Shown here: in pieces, positions 39,146 through 52,339 of the stretch | How the letters are laid out: every line of letters starts with the position of its first letter | Position numbering within the stretch: position 1 is the stretch's first letter | From: Siphlonurus alternatus | Lineage: Eukaryota; Arthropoda; Insecta; Ephemeroptera; Siphlonuridae | DNA length: 64,000 nt | Reading direction: 5' to 3' | Assembly: GCA_949825025.1 (NCBI GenBank) | Contig: OX463780.1 | Location: 47,699,280-47,763,279 of the forward strand | Made by a program: the position numbers and the translations under genes | The notes under the pieces: model-generated | The model's input: only the letters and a program-made list of their open reading frames with translations | Told to the model about the DNA's origin: nothing | Databases searched by the model: none

Positions 39146-40651
39146 TAAATTTAATTCAAATGCGTACTTCAATAAGTATAAATATGATATTAATTATGAA
39201 AAATAAATTACCAAAATTAAACTCTCCTCTTTTTTTTCTCATTATTCTTTGTGTAATATACTAAAATCAGTTAATGAGAAAGTTTAAAATTTTGAGTTTA
39301 TATAAATGCTCATTTTCCACTTGACTTTCTCTTGTGAAAACGTCGGATGCTCTTTTGTTTCTAGCACCCTCTTCATAAATTTGCTTTCTCTGTGTGCCAG
39401 AGTATATGTGTGCGTTTTCTTGTCCTTTTTGTTCGTCTCTCCTTTCTTAAGTTAATTGAAGATTACGACTAATGAAGTCTGAGACTTCTCAAATACCCTC
39501 AGACCACTTCAAACGTCATGTGATGATGCTGCTGCTGCACAAACTTGCTTCATCTCACCTACTTCAGCAAATCAGTTTCTCATTAAGTGCCTCCCCCCCC
39601 CCCCCCTCCTCATCTCACGTTACTGTACCAGACTCAACAACATTGAGTACAAGTTAAATGGAGCATCTTTTGTACCATTATAAAGTCAATAACAATGATA
39701 CAATGGTTTTAAATTCTTATTATTTCAAGGTTTTTATCAAGAATTTATATATGTAATTGATTAAACATAACATACTGTAATTACGTTTTGATTTCTATTA
39801 AAATTATACTTGAAATTAATATGAAAAAATTATATATTATGTGATCCATTGGCTCTTTAAACACAAAAATACTAATTTGAACTGACATGAGATTATTATA
39901 TGTACTAGTACGCACAGTACAAATTTGACTGTTCGAATTTTCTTTATTTTATAATTTTATTTATCTCATACAAAAATAACAGCAATATAATTTTGCCTTT
40001 TTTTTCCAGAAATTTTGTATATTTTTCTTTTATGTTGCGAATAATCAGATTACATGGTAAGATCTTAATTAAAACTGAATAAATTGATAGCAATAATAAT
40101 TCTCTAAGCAACTTAAAATATATTTTATCATTCTTCTATCATATTGCCGAAAACATTAAAATATTGATAATAATTAAATTTAGTAAAAAAATAAAAAAAT
40201 AAAAATAACGACCAATATTTTTAATATATAGACCGTAAATGAGAAAGTGTCTTCAAAAATTGTGTTCACATTTTAGCTAGATAATTTTTATATTAAAAAC
40301 AAAGGAGAGGAAGAGAATTAAGGGTAGTTTCTGTTAAAGAATGCCAAATTAATTTAATATAGCATGACATAATAACCTTTTCTTACGTCGCTACTTAATA
40401 ACACACGCCTCGTCGCAACTTACCTAGCGAGGAATTTTATTCATAATTTCTTTCCTACCTGTGGACGTGGTTCTCCTCGTCATCAGCTCGTTTCTTCACT
40501 CGACTGACGTGGCAGCTCGTCTAGCTGTGTGGTAAGTGGAAAAAATATTTGTCGAGAAAATATCTACGGACCCGGAAATTTTTTGTCAAAAGAAAAATGG
40601 TAACTAAAATATTAATTTTTATTATTTATAGTATTATTTTAAGACATTGTA
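39146..40651. other. A+T-rich intergenic DNA
   Basis: A patch at 39440-39660 is less A+T-rich and has a C run at about 39593-39606; its 61-codon frame is low-complexity. Another mixed patch lies at 40390-40530. No gene is recognised. Confidence 0.45.
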
Positions 40652-40792
40652 AGGGGCATTCACAAAGTCTTAAGGCCACATTTAGGGCTCGATAATTTAA
40701 GACCAGAAATTTTGGCTCTAAAAAGCATGCCTAAAATCGGGCTTTAAATTATCGAGCCCTAAATGTGGGCTTAGGGCTTTGTGAATGCCCCT
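40652..40792. mobile_element. AAGGGGC fold-back MITE (copy 2)
   Basis: Near-identical to 29353-29495 in the same orientation. Here AGGGGC ends are flanked by TA on both sides (40650-40651, 40793-40794), consistent with a Tc1/mariner-type target duplication. Confidence 0.9.
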
Positions 40793-42556
40793 TAATATAT
40801 TTTACGGGTTAAAAAGTGTACTATTATTTGCATAATACACTGCAAATAGTGTGTTCTTTTTCTTTTTCTTTCTTTTTTTTTTTTACCGTGGTACTATAGT
40901 ACAGATATGATACTATGATATTGAGATTTTGTGTTCCTTAAAGTATGCAACTTGCCTGTCATATCTTCCATATGAGAGAAATGATTTATCTTCCACACGC
41001 ATTAAAAAAATTCTCCAGAAGAAATAAAGTTTCTTACTAACCACGTTTAGTGCCAGTCTAACTCAGTGACAATATCCGTGGTTAGTGGAAACCTGGTTAT
41101 CATCCTTCGCGCCCTTTTTTGTAATTTTTTACAAAAGGTATCATCAGTTTGAAATTATTTCCTTCCGCTGAAGCTTTGTTTTTATAAATGTGATAACGCT
41201 ACAGTTTTTCGATAAAGCTTCTACAGGAAAAATAACAAAGAAATAAAGAAAACAACATTTAAATTATCTTTTGTTTCAACTTTTGATTATGTTTTACTTA
41301 AATACGATAATATTTTTTACTGCACGGATAACCAGAAAGGAGATAAGACTGACGTCACCCTGATGAAAAATTTAACACAAAAATAAAGATTACGTGAGAA
41401 ATATAATAAAGCCAACATAAAATTATTTTAATAATTTGAAATAAATGTTGGTTCTATTTCCGTTATATATTATTCATAAACTAATTTAAATAACAAATCC
41501 ATTAAATTTTAGTGAATTAGAGATGATTATGTTAATTTATTTTGTGATCAAATTAGTAAACAGATAAGCTTGATTCTATTGAAGTTTAATTAATTATATG
41601 CGGCACGTGTGGTATAGAAAGCGGTAGAAGATCGTAGTAACAACAAGGTCGTAGCAGCGCAGCATGTAAAGGAGGTGACCAGTCTGACGGCATCTCTCTC
41701 GACTATAAACAATACAATAAAGAGCATCACAAAGTTTTATTCTATCACGTTTATATTCAAGAGCTTGTCTTTTTTTTCTCCTAAACGTTTTTCGTTCTCT
41801 TCTTATACATCCAATCTTCGTCCTTCCGTCCTCACTCACCCTAACGTGTCACCACCCTTTCTAAACTGTCTCTTCTTATGTCTTGTCGTTTTAAACTTTG
41901 TGAAACCCTTCCCTGACAAAATAATTGAATCTTTTTAAAACAAGAAACGGAGAAAAAAAATATAGTACTTCAAAGATTGAAACGAGAAAGACAGAATATA
42001 AATTGCTCGCATTGTACCTGTTTCATATAAATATGGTCTAAAGCATATTTTCTAGAATATTAACTTTTGTTTTTTCATAATAGAAGCTGAACATGTAAAA
42101 AAAAAAAAAAATCAAAAATTATTGAAACTCTTTTCTGAATTATTGTATTGTATATATAGTTTTTTTTATTCATGCCGTTTAAAAAAGAAGCATAACAGTG
42201 CAATATATAGTATAGAAATTTAAATCATGATTATTTGTAATTCAATCACATTTTAACTGGTCACTTATCAAAGAATACCTTTTTCTTCAGTTAATTTACT
42301 TTAAATGGCTGCATGTATAAAATTATGTGTCCTATATAATTTCAAGTAAAATAGACTGACTATTTTACCAAACTTAAATATTTTTAATAGTGTATTTTAA
42401 ATTGTAGGAAAAATAGGTAAGTTTCTCTAAGAAAAAAAAATCCGTATTTCAATATTAATTACATTGCATTTAATAATGTTTATAATACATAGGTTAATAG
42501 CATGGCACAGAGGCTAGAGGCTGCTTGATATTTTCCCAAAAGCTGTTTTTAAAACA
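40793..42556. other. A+T-rich intergenic DNA
   Basis: No gene is recognised. Overlapping frames on both strands at 41594-41938 lie in a patch of mixed composition but resemble nothing known. Confidence 0.45.
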
Positions 42557-42649
42557 AATCGATCTACATATCGCTAAAATGTCGATCAATCGATCTATAT
42601 ATCGTTAAAATATCGATCAATCGATCTACATATCGCTAAAATGTTGATC
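42557..42649. repeat. 31-bp x 3 tandem array with TATCG/ATCGAT words
   Basis: Three contiguous 31-bp units (42557-42587, 42588-42618, 42619-42649) start AATCGATCTA and contain ATATCG and TCGATC. Units 1 and 3 differ at a single base and unit 2 at a few. The array holds four TATCG (= CGATA) words and several ATCGAT words. It lies 1.3 kb beyond the vestigial stop codon, on the 3' side. Confidence 0.9.
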
Positions 42650-42952
42650 GATTAAAAAAAAAAATGCAGCCACGAGAAAACATTGCCTATAAATTTTGAC
42701 ACATCATTATACCATTCATAATTTCTATCTGTGTAAGATTTTATGTAAGTGCCAATTTTTTTTTATTTTATATTCAATTAAATGAAAATTTTTTATCACT
42801 AGTTTAACAGAACTGACATCAATTAATATCAACACCGTTGATTATTACATGAAATTTTATTTAGGTGCTTTGATATTATAAACAGACTTCACAAAGCTGA
42901 TCGTCACAGAACAAGATAACATTTGTTCTTCAAGACACCAGGTTGCACAGGA

Positions 42953-43246
42953 AAGGTGAATTTCCATGGAGCGTGAGGAAGGCGCACTTCAAGTAAAACC
43001 GTATGGCGGCCATGTTGGAGTGAAAAAATTGCTTCCCCGTAGCGATGAAATCCCGACGTGATTTTTTTCTTCCCCAATGGTTGTTGAACGGTTTTAATGT
43101 TCGCTCAACAGTCACTACGTTCACATGACGGTGTTTAATGCGTATTCGTTGACGACGGATAATGTTATTCTTATGAGGCGTCGTCAACGAATACGCATTA
43201 ATCACCGTCATGTGAACGTACTGATTGACCCATGGAAATCCACCTT
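42953..43246. mobile_element. MITE with AAGGTGRATTTCC ends enclosing family A fold-back
   Basis: Outer inverted ends AAGGTGAATTTCCATGG and CCATGGAAATCCACCTT. The right third (43113-43222) is the same fold-back as at 2035-2143, with its central spacer inverted. A fragment of related sequence lies at 57341-57443 in the vestigial intron. No coding capacity. Confidence 0.75.
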
Positions 43247-43469
43247 AATTTTTATCAATTCATTTACGCTGACAACACTTTAACATTCAGAACTATTTAT
43301 AATGTACAGATAGTTGTTTTTTGAAATTAATTGACAAAATTATAATATTAAATTCGAAAACATAAAAATTTGACTGATTATATTTTAAACAGAAAATTAG
43401 GTCTGTTCGTAAATGCACAATCAAGAATCAAATGAACCTTCTGTACAGAGAAAACATAAGGAATGATTG

Positions 43470-43530
43470 TTTATTTATGAACAAACCTGATGTAAAATTA
43501 TTTATTTATGAACAAACCTGATGTAAAATT
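43470..43530. repeat. 31-bp direct duplication
   Basis: Two head-to-tail copies of a 31-bp unit (43470-43500, 43501-43530) containing ATGAACAAACCTGATGTAAA. If the vestigial 3' UTR extends past the first candidate poly(A) signal, the duplication would be transcribed. Confidence 0.9.
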
Positions 43531-43641
43531 CCAAAATAAACAAATTTTTACCAACAACAGAAACAAATCACAGCATATTTTGAAAAAATAATTTTTTTTT
43601 TTTAATTTAACAAAAAATAATAATTTTGAACGATTATGAAT

Positions 43642-43647
43642 TTTATT
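43642..43647 (-). terminator. Candidate poly(A) signal of vestigial
   Basis: AATAAA on the minus strand, about 305 bases past the vestigial stop codon, and the first I noticed in that direction. In A+T-rich DNA this hexamer is common by chance, so the 3' end is uncertain. Confidence 0.3.
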
Positions 43648-43951
43648 AAAACAATCAAATCAGTCATTATTAATTCCATATTTCAACTACTCATGATACC
43701 AAGTAAAAACAACATTTTTTTTTAACCGTTATGGATTTTCTTTTATATAATTATTCACTTTGTCTATCATAAATTAAGTTTTGTCTTTTTGTTTGCATGC
43801 TTGCTGCACCACTTTTTAGGCCATCAGTGACGTCTTTATATAACAATTTTCACCACTGCACTATAAAGTATATCGTGACACACGTATTGCACAGATTTTT
43901 TTTTAAGTCTTATTTACAATTAACGTCTCATGGCACAGAACTGAAGCACGT

Positions 43952-44001
43952 TTAGAACCAGTAGAGATCCTTAGATGGCTCCTGAACTTGGGCTTCCAAA
44001 C
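43952..44001 (-). CDS. vg: vestigial, terminal coding exon
   Basis: The last coding piece of Vestigial, the nuclear co-activator that partners Scalloped (TEAD) in wing and appendage development. It begins after a CAG acceptor (AG at 44003-44002) preceded by a T-rich tract. Two bases (GT) complete the Gly codon opened by the exon ending at 58244. Then 15 codons encode LEAQVQEPSKDLYWF and a TAA stop (43954-43952). Fly Vg ends in closely similar sequence (LEAQV...QVQESSKDLYWF), and in both proteins MAG comes just before it, so the splice phase, order and sequence all agree. The motif is too short for simple ORF calling. The 3' UTR continues to lower coordinates. Alternative explanations are very unlikely. 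Confidence 0.94.
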
Positions 44002-44149
44002 CTGCGAACAAAAATTTGTTTGATTAACATTTTGTACCTTTGTTGAACACAGGGTACTGGTCACATGTAGCGTTATATAATATGCACTAAATTCACGGCT
44101 CTCTATATGTTATACACCCTATGGAACTAGTGTTTTTTAGGATTTTACT

Positions 44150-44230
44150 GGGTCCTTCCAAGCCATAATATTAAATTTGCAGAGTTGTGGTTGAGGGAAC
44201 TATGAAAACCTCAGTCAGGATGGTCAGTGA
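44150..44230 (-). mobile_element. SINE remnant with shared core
   Basis: The minus strand carries GACCATCCTGACTGAGGTTT and CCCTCAACCACAACT, the central core also found at 5308-5346, 9093-9132 and 59041-59080. No clear 5S or tRNA head remains. It lies about 150 bp upstream of the vestigial terminal-exon acceptor. Confidence 0.6.
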
Positions 44231-47200
44231 TTGATGGAGGATGTCCATCGATCACCTTTCAGGTAAAATTATATTATAACATTGTAATAAAATAATAATT
44301 AAACACAAAGACACACTAAAAATTTGGCATGACGACATTCAATAATAAAAATGTTATATATACTTTGTTTTACAATTATGACGGCACACGGAATACATTT
44401 AAAAAATATAATTATACATTAATTTTATTCAAAACCATTGCTTTGACATTTTATAACTTTAATGATGTTTTTCTATAACTTAAATTAATTATTGTATTTT
44501 TTAAAACGTATTACAAAAACATGTGATTAAATTTTAATCGAATATAAATTTATACTACATAATATTTTTAATAATAAGACAATCGTAATGTCCCTCACAA
44601 ATACAAAATATAATTTTATAATAAAAGTAGACCAAGAAGTTTCATTTTCACATGTGAAAAAAAAATAAAGCGGAAACAATAAAATTATATCAGTCCTAGA
44701 AATCTGTAGTTATTTTATTACATTGCTATTAAGTTTCTGAATAAAAAGCAGCTTGATTGTTCAATTAAAAGCTCAGGTCTCAAGACATTGCAGAAATTAG
44801 TCACTTATTAAAACTGACTAATTAGCAGCAAAAATTATTAAACATGCTTATATTCGTTGTTAATTGAGAACGAGCCTTTTAATTGTAATTAAGCCAAAAA
44901 TTTTTTTAATAAGAATGTATAGTAAAAATATGTTACTCAAGTTCTGAAATATATTTTCTAATTAATTAACATTAATTAATTAAACATTATAAAAAATCCC
45001 ATTCATTTTTTTTTTAATTAAAAAACTATATTAATATATTTATTTTCTATTATGACAATAGCAGACTGCAAGCTTCGAGCTCTGTGTTTAATTTTATTCG
45101 ATGTAGTGGTTGCGATTCATGAAGTGTCCAGTAAAATATCTCAATAACCATGCACGGTTAGTTACCGTGGTTATTGAAATTCCTCGATATCTTCCTTCGT
45201 TTATGTACACTTGTCACCTTGGAAAATTTCACATTTGCAGCCTTGTTAATCACCATGCACTGTGTTATTCTTACGGGACATGGCGATTATCAAGACCGCG
45301 AAGGGAAAATTTCCGAGGCGACGACTGTACATTATTTAAGTATAAATTTGATTTTTATTATTTTTTTAGTTTTGCCATTTTTAATTATAATTTGATAGTA
45401 TATTATATCAACTATAGAAGATGTTTGTAGTCACACAAAAATTTATGAATCTCTATTTATTTACAAAAAAAAAAAAAAAATACAAAAAATTATTTCGTTC
45501 CGTTTTTGTATTTTCTTTGGTCACTGAAATTAAATTAGTGTACACCATTCCGTAATTTGAAATAAAATCAGACAAATTTAGAGAACAATTTTTCAGATCT
45601 CGTGAGTAATTTGTGTGATGTAGGGTCGTGCAGACAAATATGTTAGAAGGGAGCGCTGCAGAAAGAAGCATGCCTCGTGATTCATGTGTCCATTTATCTC
45701 TGCAGCACTAAAGTGGTACGGCGACGCTTTTCAAAATTAGATGCACTCACTCACCCCATGCGCCTGCCTGTTTCACTAAACTTATATGGGAGAATTCTTT
45801 ACATTATACCAAAAAATTATATAATTTTTAGTTTATATTGTAATAAATATATAGCAAGTGTGATTCGTAAAATTAAAATTAGCGCGATTCACAGTTTCCA
45901 CGGTTATAATAAGCCTAATTAAATTACAGTTTTCAACGTATAATTGAGAAAACTGATGGATAAATTCTTCGTGGATTGTACTCACTAATAAAACAAAAGT
46001 AAATGCATTTGAAAAACTTGTCTTGTTCATTATCGATCACCTTGCTTCCTTTTTAATCTTAACATATTTTTTGTTGTATTTTGTAGCAAATTAATTACTA
46101 TTGACCGTGTATTTTCATAAAAACTAATTCGTTTTTAATCAAATGTCAAATTCTATCATTATTAGCTGTAATAATTAACTGGAAACTTCGGAACAGCTCG
46201 AACTTTAACCTTTCCTGATACTCAGCGATAGTTTAAAAATAAATAGTGAATCAGTTGAAAAATTCCAACTACAAAATTCATCGGTTTATAAATAAAATAC
46301 CTAGATTAATTAAGTATTGTTTATATTAAGAAATAAGGTAGAACTCGAGTTTACACAAAAATCAACAAAAAAAAACGTACATCAATAAACTATTATATCA
46401 AACAATATACTAATCTTACAAACAACGCAACAAATTGAAATTCTACATAAAATACGTTTCTTACAAATATAAACATTTAATTTTGTTTTTGAAGTTTTTT
46501 TCTTTAACTTTTTTGTTGTTGAGTTTTTTTCTTAGATATTTTTGTTAACTGTATCAATAAGTTTTAAAAAAAAAACTTTAAATTTTAAATTGACTTTACT
46601 TAAACTTTTTTTTTTCCTAACTTAAAAAAAAAAACTAAATGTATCTTGTGTTCTTGAAAATATTTATTTTTAGATATTGTGATGGTGTTAGATAGACAAT
46701 GGGGTGCTTAAGCTAGTAACAAATTCTGAAAAGCGTGACAGTTTGGAAGAGAAGAAGGGAACTACCATGAGAGTCGACTGATTGTAAGTTAGTGGTACGG
46801 TTTTCATTTCACCGATACAAGTGACAAATTACACGAGTCATGAAAATTAACCGCACACTGACAAATGAGATGGTCATTTAATTTTCGTTGTACTTTTTAA
46901 TTATCATTAACATTGTTCATACATGTTCATACTTGTAATTATGTAATTGTCATTAATCAAATTATACATTCATGGTCTAATTTATTGTTTGTTTAAACTA
47001 AAATTTATACAAGTTTAATAAAATTGAACTGAAATAAAATGTATTATGCAGATATGCTGCGATAATGACCAAAATAACTGAAGTATTCGTGGTTATTTTA
47101 GTAAATATGGTAAATTTTGAAGTCACTGCAGTGCTAACTTTTTCCGACAAGACAATTTCTAAAGAGCAAACAACTATTATAAATTAAGTTAGCTGTTTTA

Positions 47201-47494
47201 AATTTTATACACTTTCAGTGTGACTCATAATGTTAAATTTATAAAATTTATAAATATATTAAACATTAAATGAGCCAAAGACTTAACTACATTTTAAAAT
47301 TCGAAAATTTTATCAGCAATTTTTTTTTTATGTCAAAATCATTTATCATGGATCGAGTAATATCAAAACTGGTAAACAAGAATTCCAAGAAATTTCAAAA
47401 TAAATGCTAAAATCTATGAAATATCCCCATAACATTGAAAAAAATATTGTTTTACTATATCAAAGATTTTGTATATATATTATTATATTAAAAA

Positions 47495-47591
47495 TGAGAC
47501 TGTCCAGCTTCAAAACTGCCTCTTTGCACTTTCTGATAACATATCTTAGGTGGACTTTATCAGAGAGCCGATTTTGAAGCTGACAGTCTCA
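47495..47591. other. 97-nt hairpin in vestigial intron
   Basis: TGAGACTGTCCAGCTTCAAAA pairs with TTTTGAAGCTGACAGTCTCA with one bulge, and TCTGATAA pairs further in. The size and imperfect stem are similar to a pre-miRNA, but a tiny fold-back transposon is an equally good explanation. I recognise no known miRNA seed. Confidence 0.4.
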
Positions 47592-48200
47592 AATAATCTT
47601 TCATATTATTAAAATTCACTGAACACCAAGTACACTTTTACTTCTCGCGTCGTTTTTTCCATGAACTCATGCACCTGACTAATAAAAATACTATTTTTTT
47701 ATTCTACTTTTTACTGGGGGGAAAGTTATAACAAGAGGAAGGGTAGGGGATTATTTAATGAAAACTTCTATTCATTAGTTTGCAGTCCGTCATGAAATAC
47801 CTCCGACCCGGACAAAATCTCATAAAATTTCATCCGTTCCGCGTGGATGCCGCCATTACACAGGCAGATATAAAAGTTGTTCTCCGAAAGGGGAGCTTAT
47901 TGATTCTAATATTAGTTTCACCCCCCATGCTACTGAAAAGCTATCATGCTAACAATTATGACCACTTGTACAACAATGGATGTGTAATATAACGCCAACA
48001 ATGTATATAGGATAATATATTTAAAACTATTATATTTCATTAAACTTCTAAAAGAAATTAAAGAATAAAATTAATTCATATAATAATTTATTTTGAAGAG
48101 TTGTATTAAATATTATCATATTTATCATAGAAATTATATGTATAATGGTTGTAATAAGTTTTAGTTGTTTTTCATTTTTTTTCTGCAATTAATAATGCAA

Positions 48201-48394
<194 letters not shown>

Positions 48395-49824
48395 ATTGGA
48401 TCCAACACAGCAGTTCCAGTTGTTGCATGGATATAATATATATACATTGCAAATTATTGTAATAGACATTATTATGTCTATAATAGACATTGATTTTGTG
48501 GTTTTTCTTTCGTTACTTATTTACTTCCCATATTGAATTGATTTTATTCTCTTTATCACATAAAAATATCAGATGATCTATTAAGTATAATACTAAAAAA
48601 AAAACAGAACAGTACAGTATATAATATACAATAGGTATGCTATTTATGATACTGCGTACCTTTACTCAGTTTATAATATTACAATTGATCGATTTTATTT
48701 TATAAATATTAAAATATCACCACGTTTTATAGCAGCGAATATAAAAACGTAAATAAAAGCCAACGTAAAATATGTCAAATATTTCACAGCGTTAATAATT
48801 TATGTAAATACCAACAGTATATAATGTTGTTATGAATTGTGTGGTCATTTAGGGGACAAAAATCTGTTGTAAACATTTATCAAATTTATTATTAGACATG
48901 TTTTTTATTGCTACAATTAACGGAGTATATAAAACTTTGTTTTATTCTAATTTTTCCAGAAGAGTTTATTTATATGAAAAATTACTGAAACCTAAAAATA
49001 TCATTTGGTTAACAAGAGTGAAATGCACTTGAAAAAATTTCATTAAAAAAAATTAATAAATAGTTTTATTGATTAATAAAAAAATTAAATTATCATAAAT
49101 TTTTATGCGCAATTCATTCTGTAATAAAAAAAAAAAAAAAAAACTGAATACTCAGCGTTGTCGATTATATACTACATTCCATAGCCTCTATATTTTTAAA
49201 CTAAATTACTTTTCAATAAATGTAACGTCATTGTATATATCTTTTTACATAGCAATAAAACTACAATAAATTATAGTAATTTAATTTATTATACAGATCT
49301 TAATTCATAAAAAATGCAATAGTAAACATAAACGGTCTTTTTATTTTTCAATGGCATTTAACTTACAGTACTAAGACTCTTGAATGATGTTCTATAATTG
49401 CTACAACTTTCATTTTGTTAAGATTTAAGACATAATTGCTAGCCGTACTTTGCGAGTACACAAGTACTTAAACCACCATGCAGAATTGTTGCGCATGTTG
49501 TATTTTTTAATACATCATGGATCAATATTTTTTCTACCTCCCCCACATGAAATTCATTATATCTTATCGTTCCTGATTGGTTCTGCAAGTTTGCATTACC
49601 CCTACTGATACAAATGTAGGCTAATTGTTGAACACGTTAACAATATCTCACTACTCAGATAGCTCAAAGTACTGGGTGCTTGACCCTATGAACAAAATAG
49701 AGAATGCAGATTTTAGTGGATGACAACAACACATTTAAATATTAAATTTCAGTACTTTATGTCAGTACATAATTATTCTAATTTATTCTTACCTCCATTA
49801 CTTTTCGAAAAGAAAACACTTTAA

Positions 49825-50182
49825 GGTAGAGATAATACAGATAATAATGCTAAAAAAATCCCATTCATAAAAATTATGAAAAAAATTCAAAATGTTCTCC
49901 TCTACATCCCCTATCAGTAGGTAAAATATCAGGTATGCAAAAACGAGCTAGTTTTCGAGTTATTAATTTTTAAAGTTGACTAATTTAACATGGAAGTCCC
50001 ATTTCTCCATGTTAAATTGGTCAACTTTAAAAATTAATAACTCGAAAACTAGCTCGTTTTTGTATACCTGATATTTTACCTACTGATAGGGGATGTAGAG
50101 GAGAACATTTTAATTTTTTTCAGAATTTTTGTGAGAGGGATTTTTTTTAACATTGGGCCAGCTGATCTGTATTATCTCTACC
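49825..50182. mobile_element. TTAA MITE, long fold-back
   Basis: Flanked by TTAA (49821-49824, 50183-50186). Ends GGTAGAGATAATACAGAT are mirrored at the right. Arms of about 150 bp are nearly perfect toward the centre (for example AACGAGCTAGTTTTCGAGTT) around a short loop near 50005. It is in the vestigial intron and non-coding. The long matched arms suggest a fairly recent insertion. Confidence 0.85.
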
Positions 50183-52297
50183 TTAATGTAAGTATTTGCA
50201 TGCAGTGAAAAAATGAGTCAATAAAAGTAAATATTTTGTACTGTTAAAAAAATTAGAACAATTATTGTGTGCTGACATAAATTACTGAAACCCATTGAGC
50301 ATCTAATATTTAAGTGTAAATTTACAGCATTTTTGAAAGACATTTTTGGAACCTTCCATCCTGTCTATATGGAGTAATGGTGAGCTTAAATATTTATAGC
50401 ATAGTCCTTATTATACTTCTTAAAAAAAATTACAAAACTGGACATTTTTTTTGTTTTAAAGTCAGAAATATGTAACGTTTGAGTTATCCCAAGGTGTATA
50501 ATATGCATAGTAACCTAAAGGAAATGAAAAAAACCTGTTCACAATATTTTATTAATTATATCGTGAAAAGTTTAAACGTAAGGTTGACATTATCAAAGTT
50601 ATATATATCCAGTATGAAATATTAGTCACGTATAATTAAGTGTAATTAATTATATAACAAAAACATGTAAATTAATCAAGTGATGCAATGTTATATGAAA
50701 CCTGCTTTTGTTTCTGAATATATTATTATAATTTTTTTAATGTCATCAACTTTGAGGTACTTAATATAAGTACTTAAATAAAGATTTTCAATAAAAAATG
50801 TCCCGATAAAACACAATGCTATATGTTAGCGGTCGAACATTTCCAAGTAACCAATTTTGCAAATTTCAATGAAGACAATTTATCAAGAGCGTAAAAAAAT
50901 AATAATAAAAAAAATTACAAACAATAAGAAATTCGTTACTGTTGATGATTGTGATTTTTAATTTATTTTAATAAATAGAATGATTATTTCAATTCAAATC
51001 GATTTTATTAAATTTTAAATCCAAAAATAGAGGTTTTAAAACAGCTTTGAAGTCCTGATCGATTTTTTAGTCTAACGACGCCATTTTTTTTTTTTATCAA
51101 ATGCTCTGAAATGCGTTATATAAAGTATCGTTTTTTTGAGCACGGTTGAACATAAAACAGCATACAGTCTTCCCTAACACCAATAAGTGATCTCATATGA
51201 TGGGGAGGGGGGTGACATTTGACTGCCTTCTCAAGAGCTCTCGATATCACTCGTCAAATCAAAACAACACAATCATATTTGCAAGAAAACGTAAAGTAAA
51301 ACGAGGAGAAAGCTTTTATTTTATTTTATTTCATTGCAATAGTAAGAACATCCAGTACCCAGTGCAGACAAAAAAAAAGTTTCCAACACTTTCTTTGCAC
51401 AGACTGAAGCAAGGTCCATAACTTTTGTGCTATTTTGAATGTGCAATGTACGTACATGCATACACGTTCTTTCGCGTGCTTCTATACGTATATATAGGGA
51501 CTACCACCATTTTGTCCCGACATATATAGGCTTTCAAGTGCAATCAATGATCACGTTGGTCCTCTATAATATAAGCTTTCTATATAAAAAATGTCATAAC
51601 TCTAATAATTTCTGGACTATAATTTCTTTAGGTTGTATGTAATGTAATATGATGAATTGAATGAAAAAATATATTTAGAGGAAATAATTTAGAATTTAGA
51701 GAAGTAGATAAAATTCTTGTCAGAAATATAAAATATATATATTATTTATTTTTGATACCCACATTTAAATGGATAAGAGCCAAGTCAACAAATTAAATAC
51801 ACAAATTTTATAAAACACACTTTAAAATTATAACTAAAATCAAGTACTTTACATTTCATATATACTCTCTACATATTAATATACATCTAAATTAAATATG
51901 AACTTGAGGTATGTTATTTACCCATGTTACTTAATTAATAATGAAAATTTTAATCAACGTCCATATCAAAATTTATAATATTAAAATGGACATGATGCTT
52001 GGAAGTTAAGGTAGGTATATTATTAATAATACACAGACGTGTTCGTTACATAATCGTTACAGATGATGATGATGAACATTTTACGAGGTAAAATATGTGG
52101 GATATACAGGAATGTGATACTACTAGCTACCAGTTATAGCCCATATATATACAAAGGGAAAACTATATACTATATGGTATAGGATGATGCTCTCTCTCTA
52201 TGTATATATATATATAGTATATATCACCATAGCAACGTGCATCTCAAATGGACCAAACATCTATCTATCTAGTGCAACCGAGTGCTGCTGTGGTGCG

Positions 52298-52339
52298 GCC
52301 ATATTGAGCGAAAGAGAGAAAGAGAGAGAGAGAGAGAGA

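Noticed and set aside
42557..42649. CRISPR-like array
   Set aside because: The 31-bp units are contiguous with no unique spacers, and the genome is eukaryotic.
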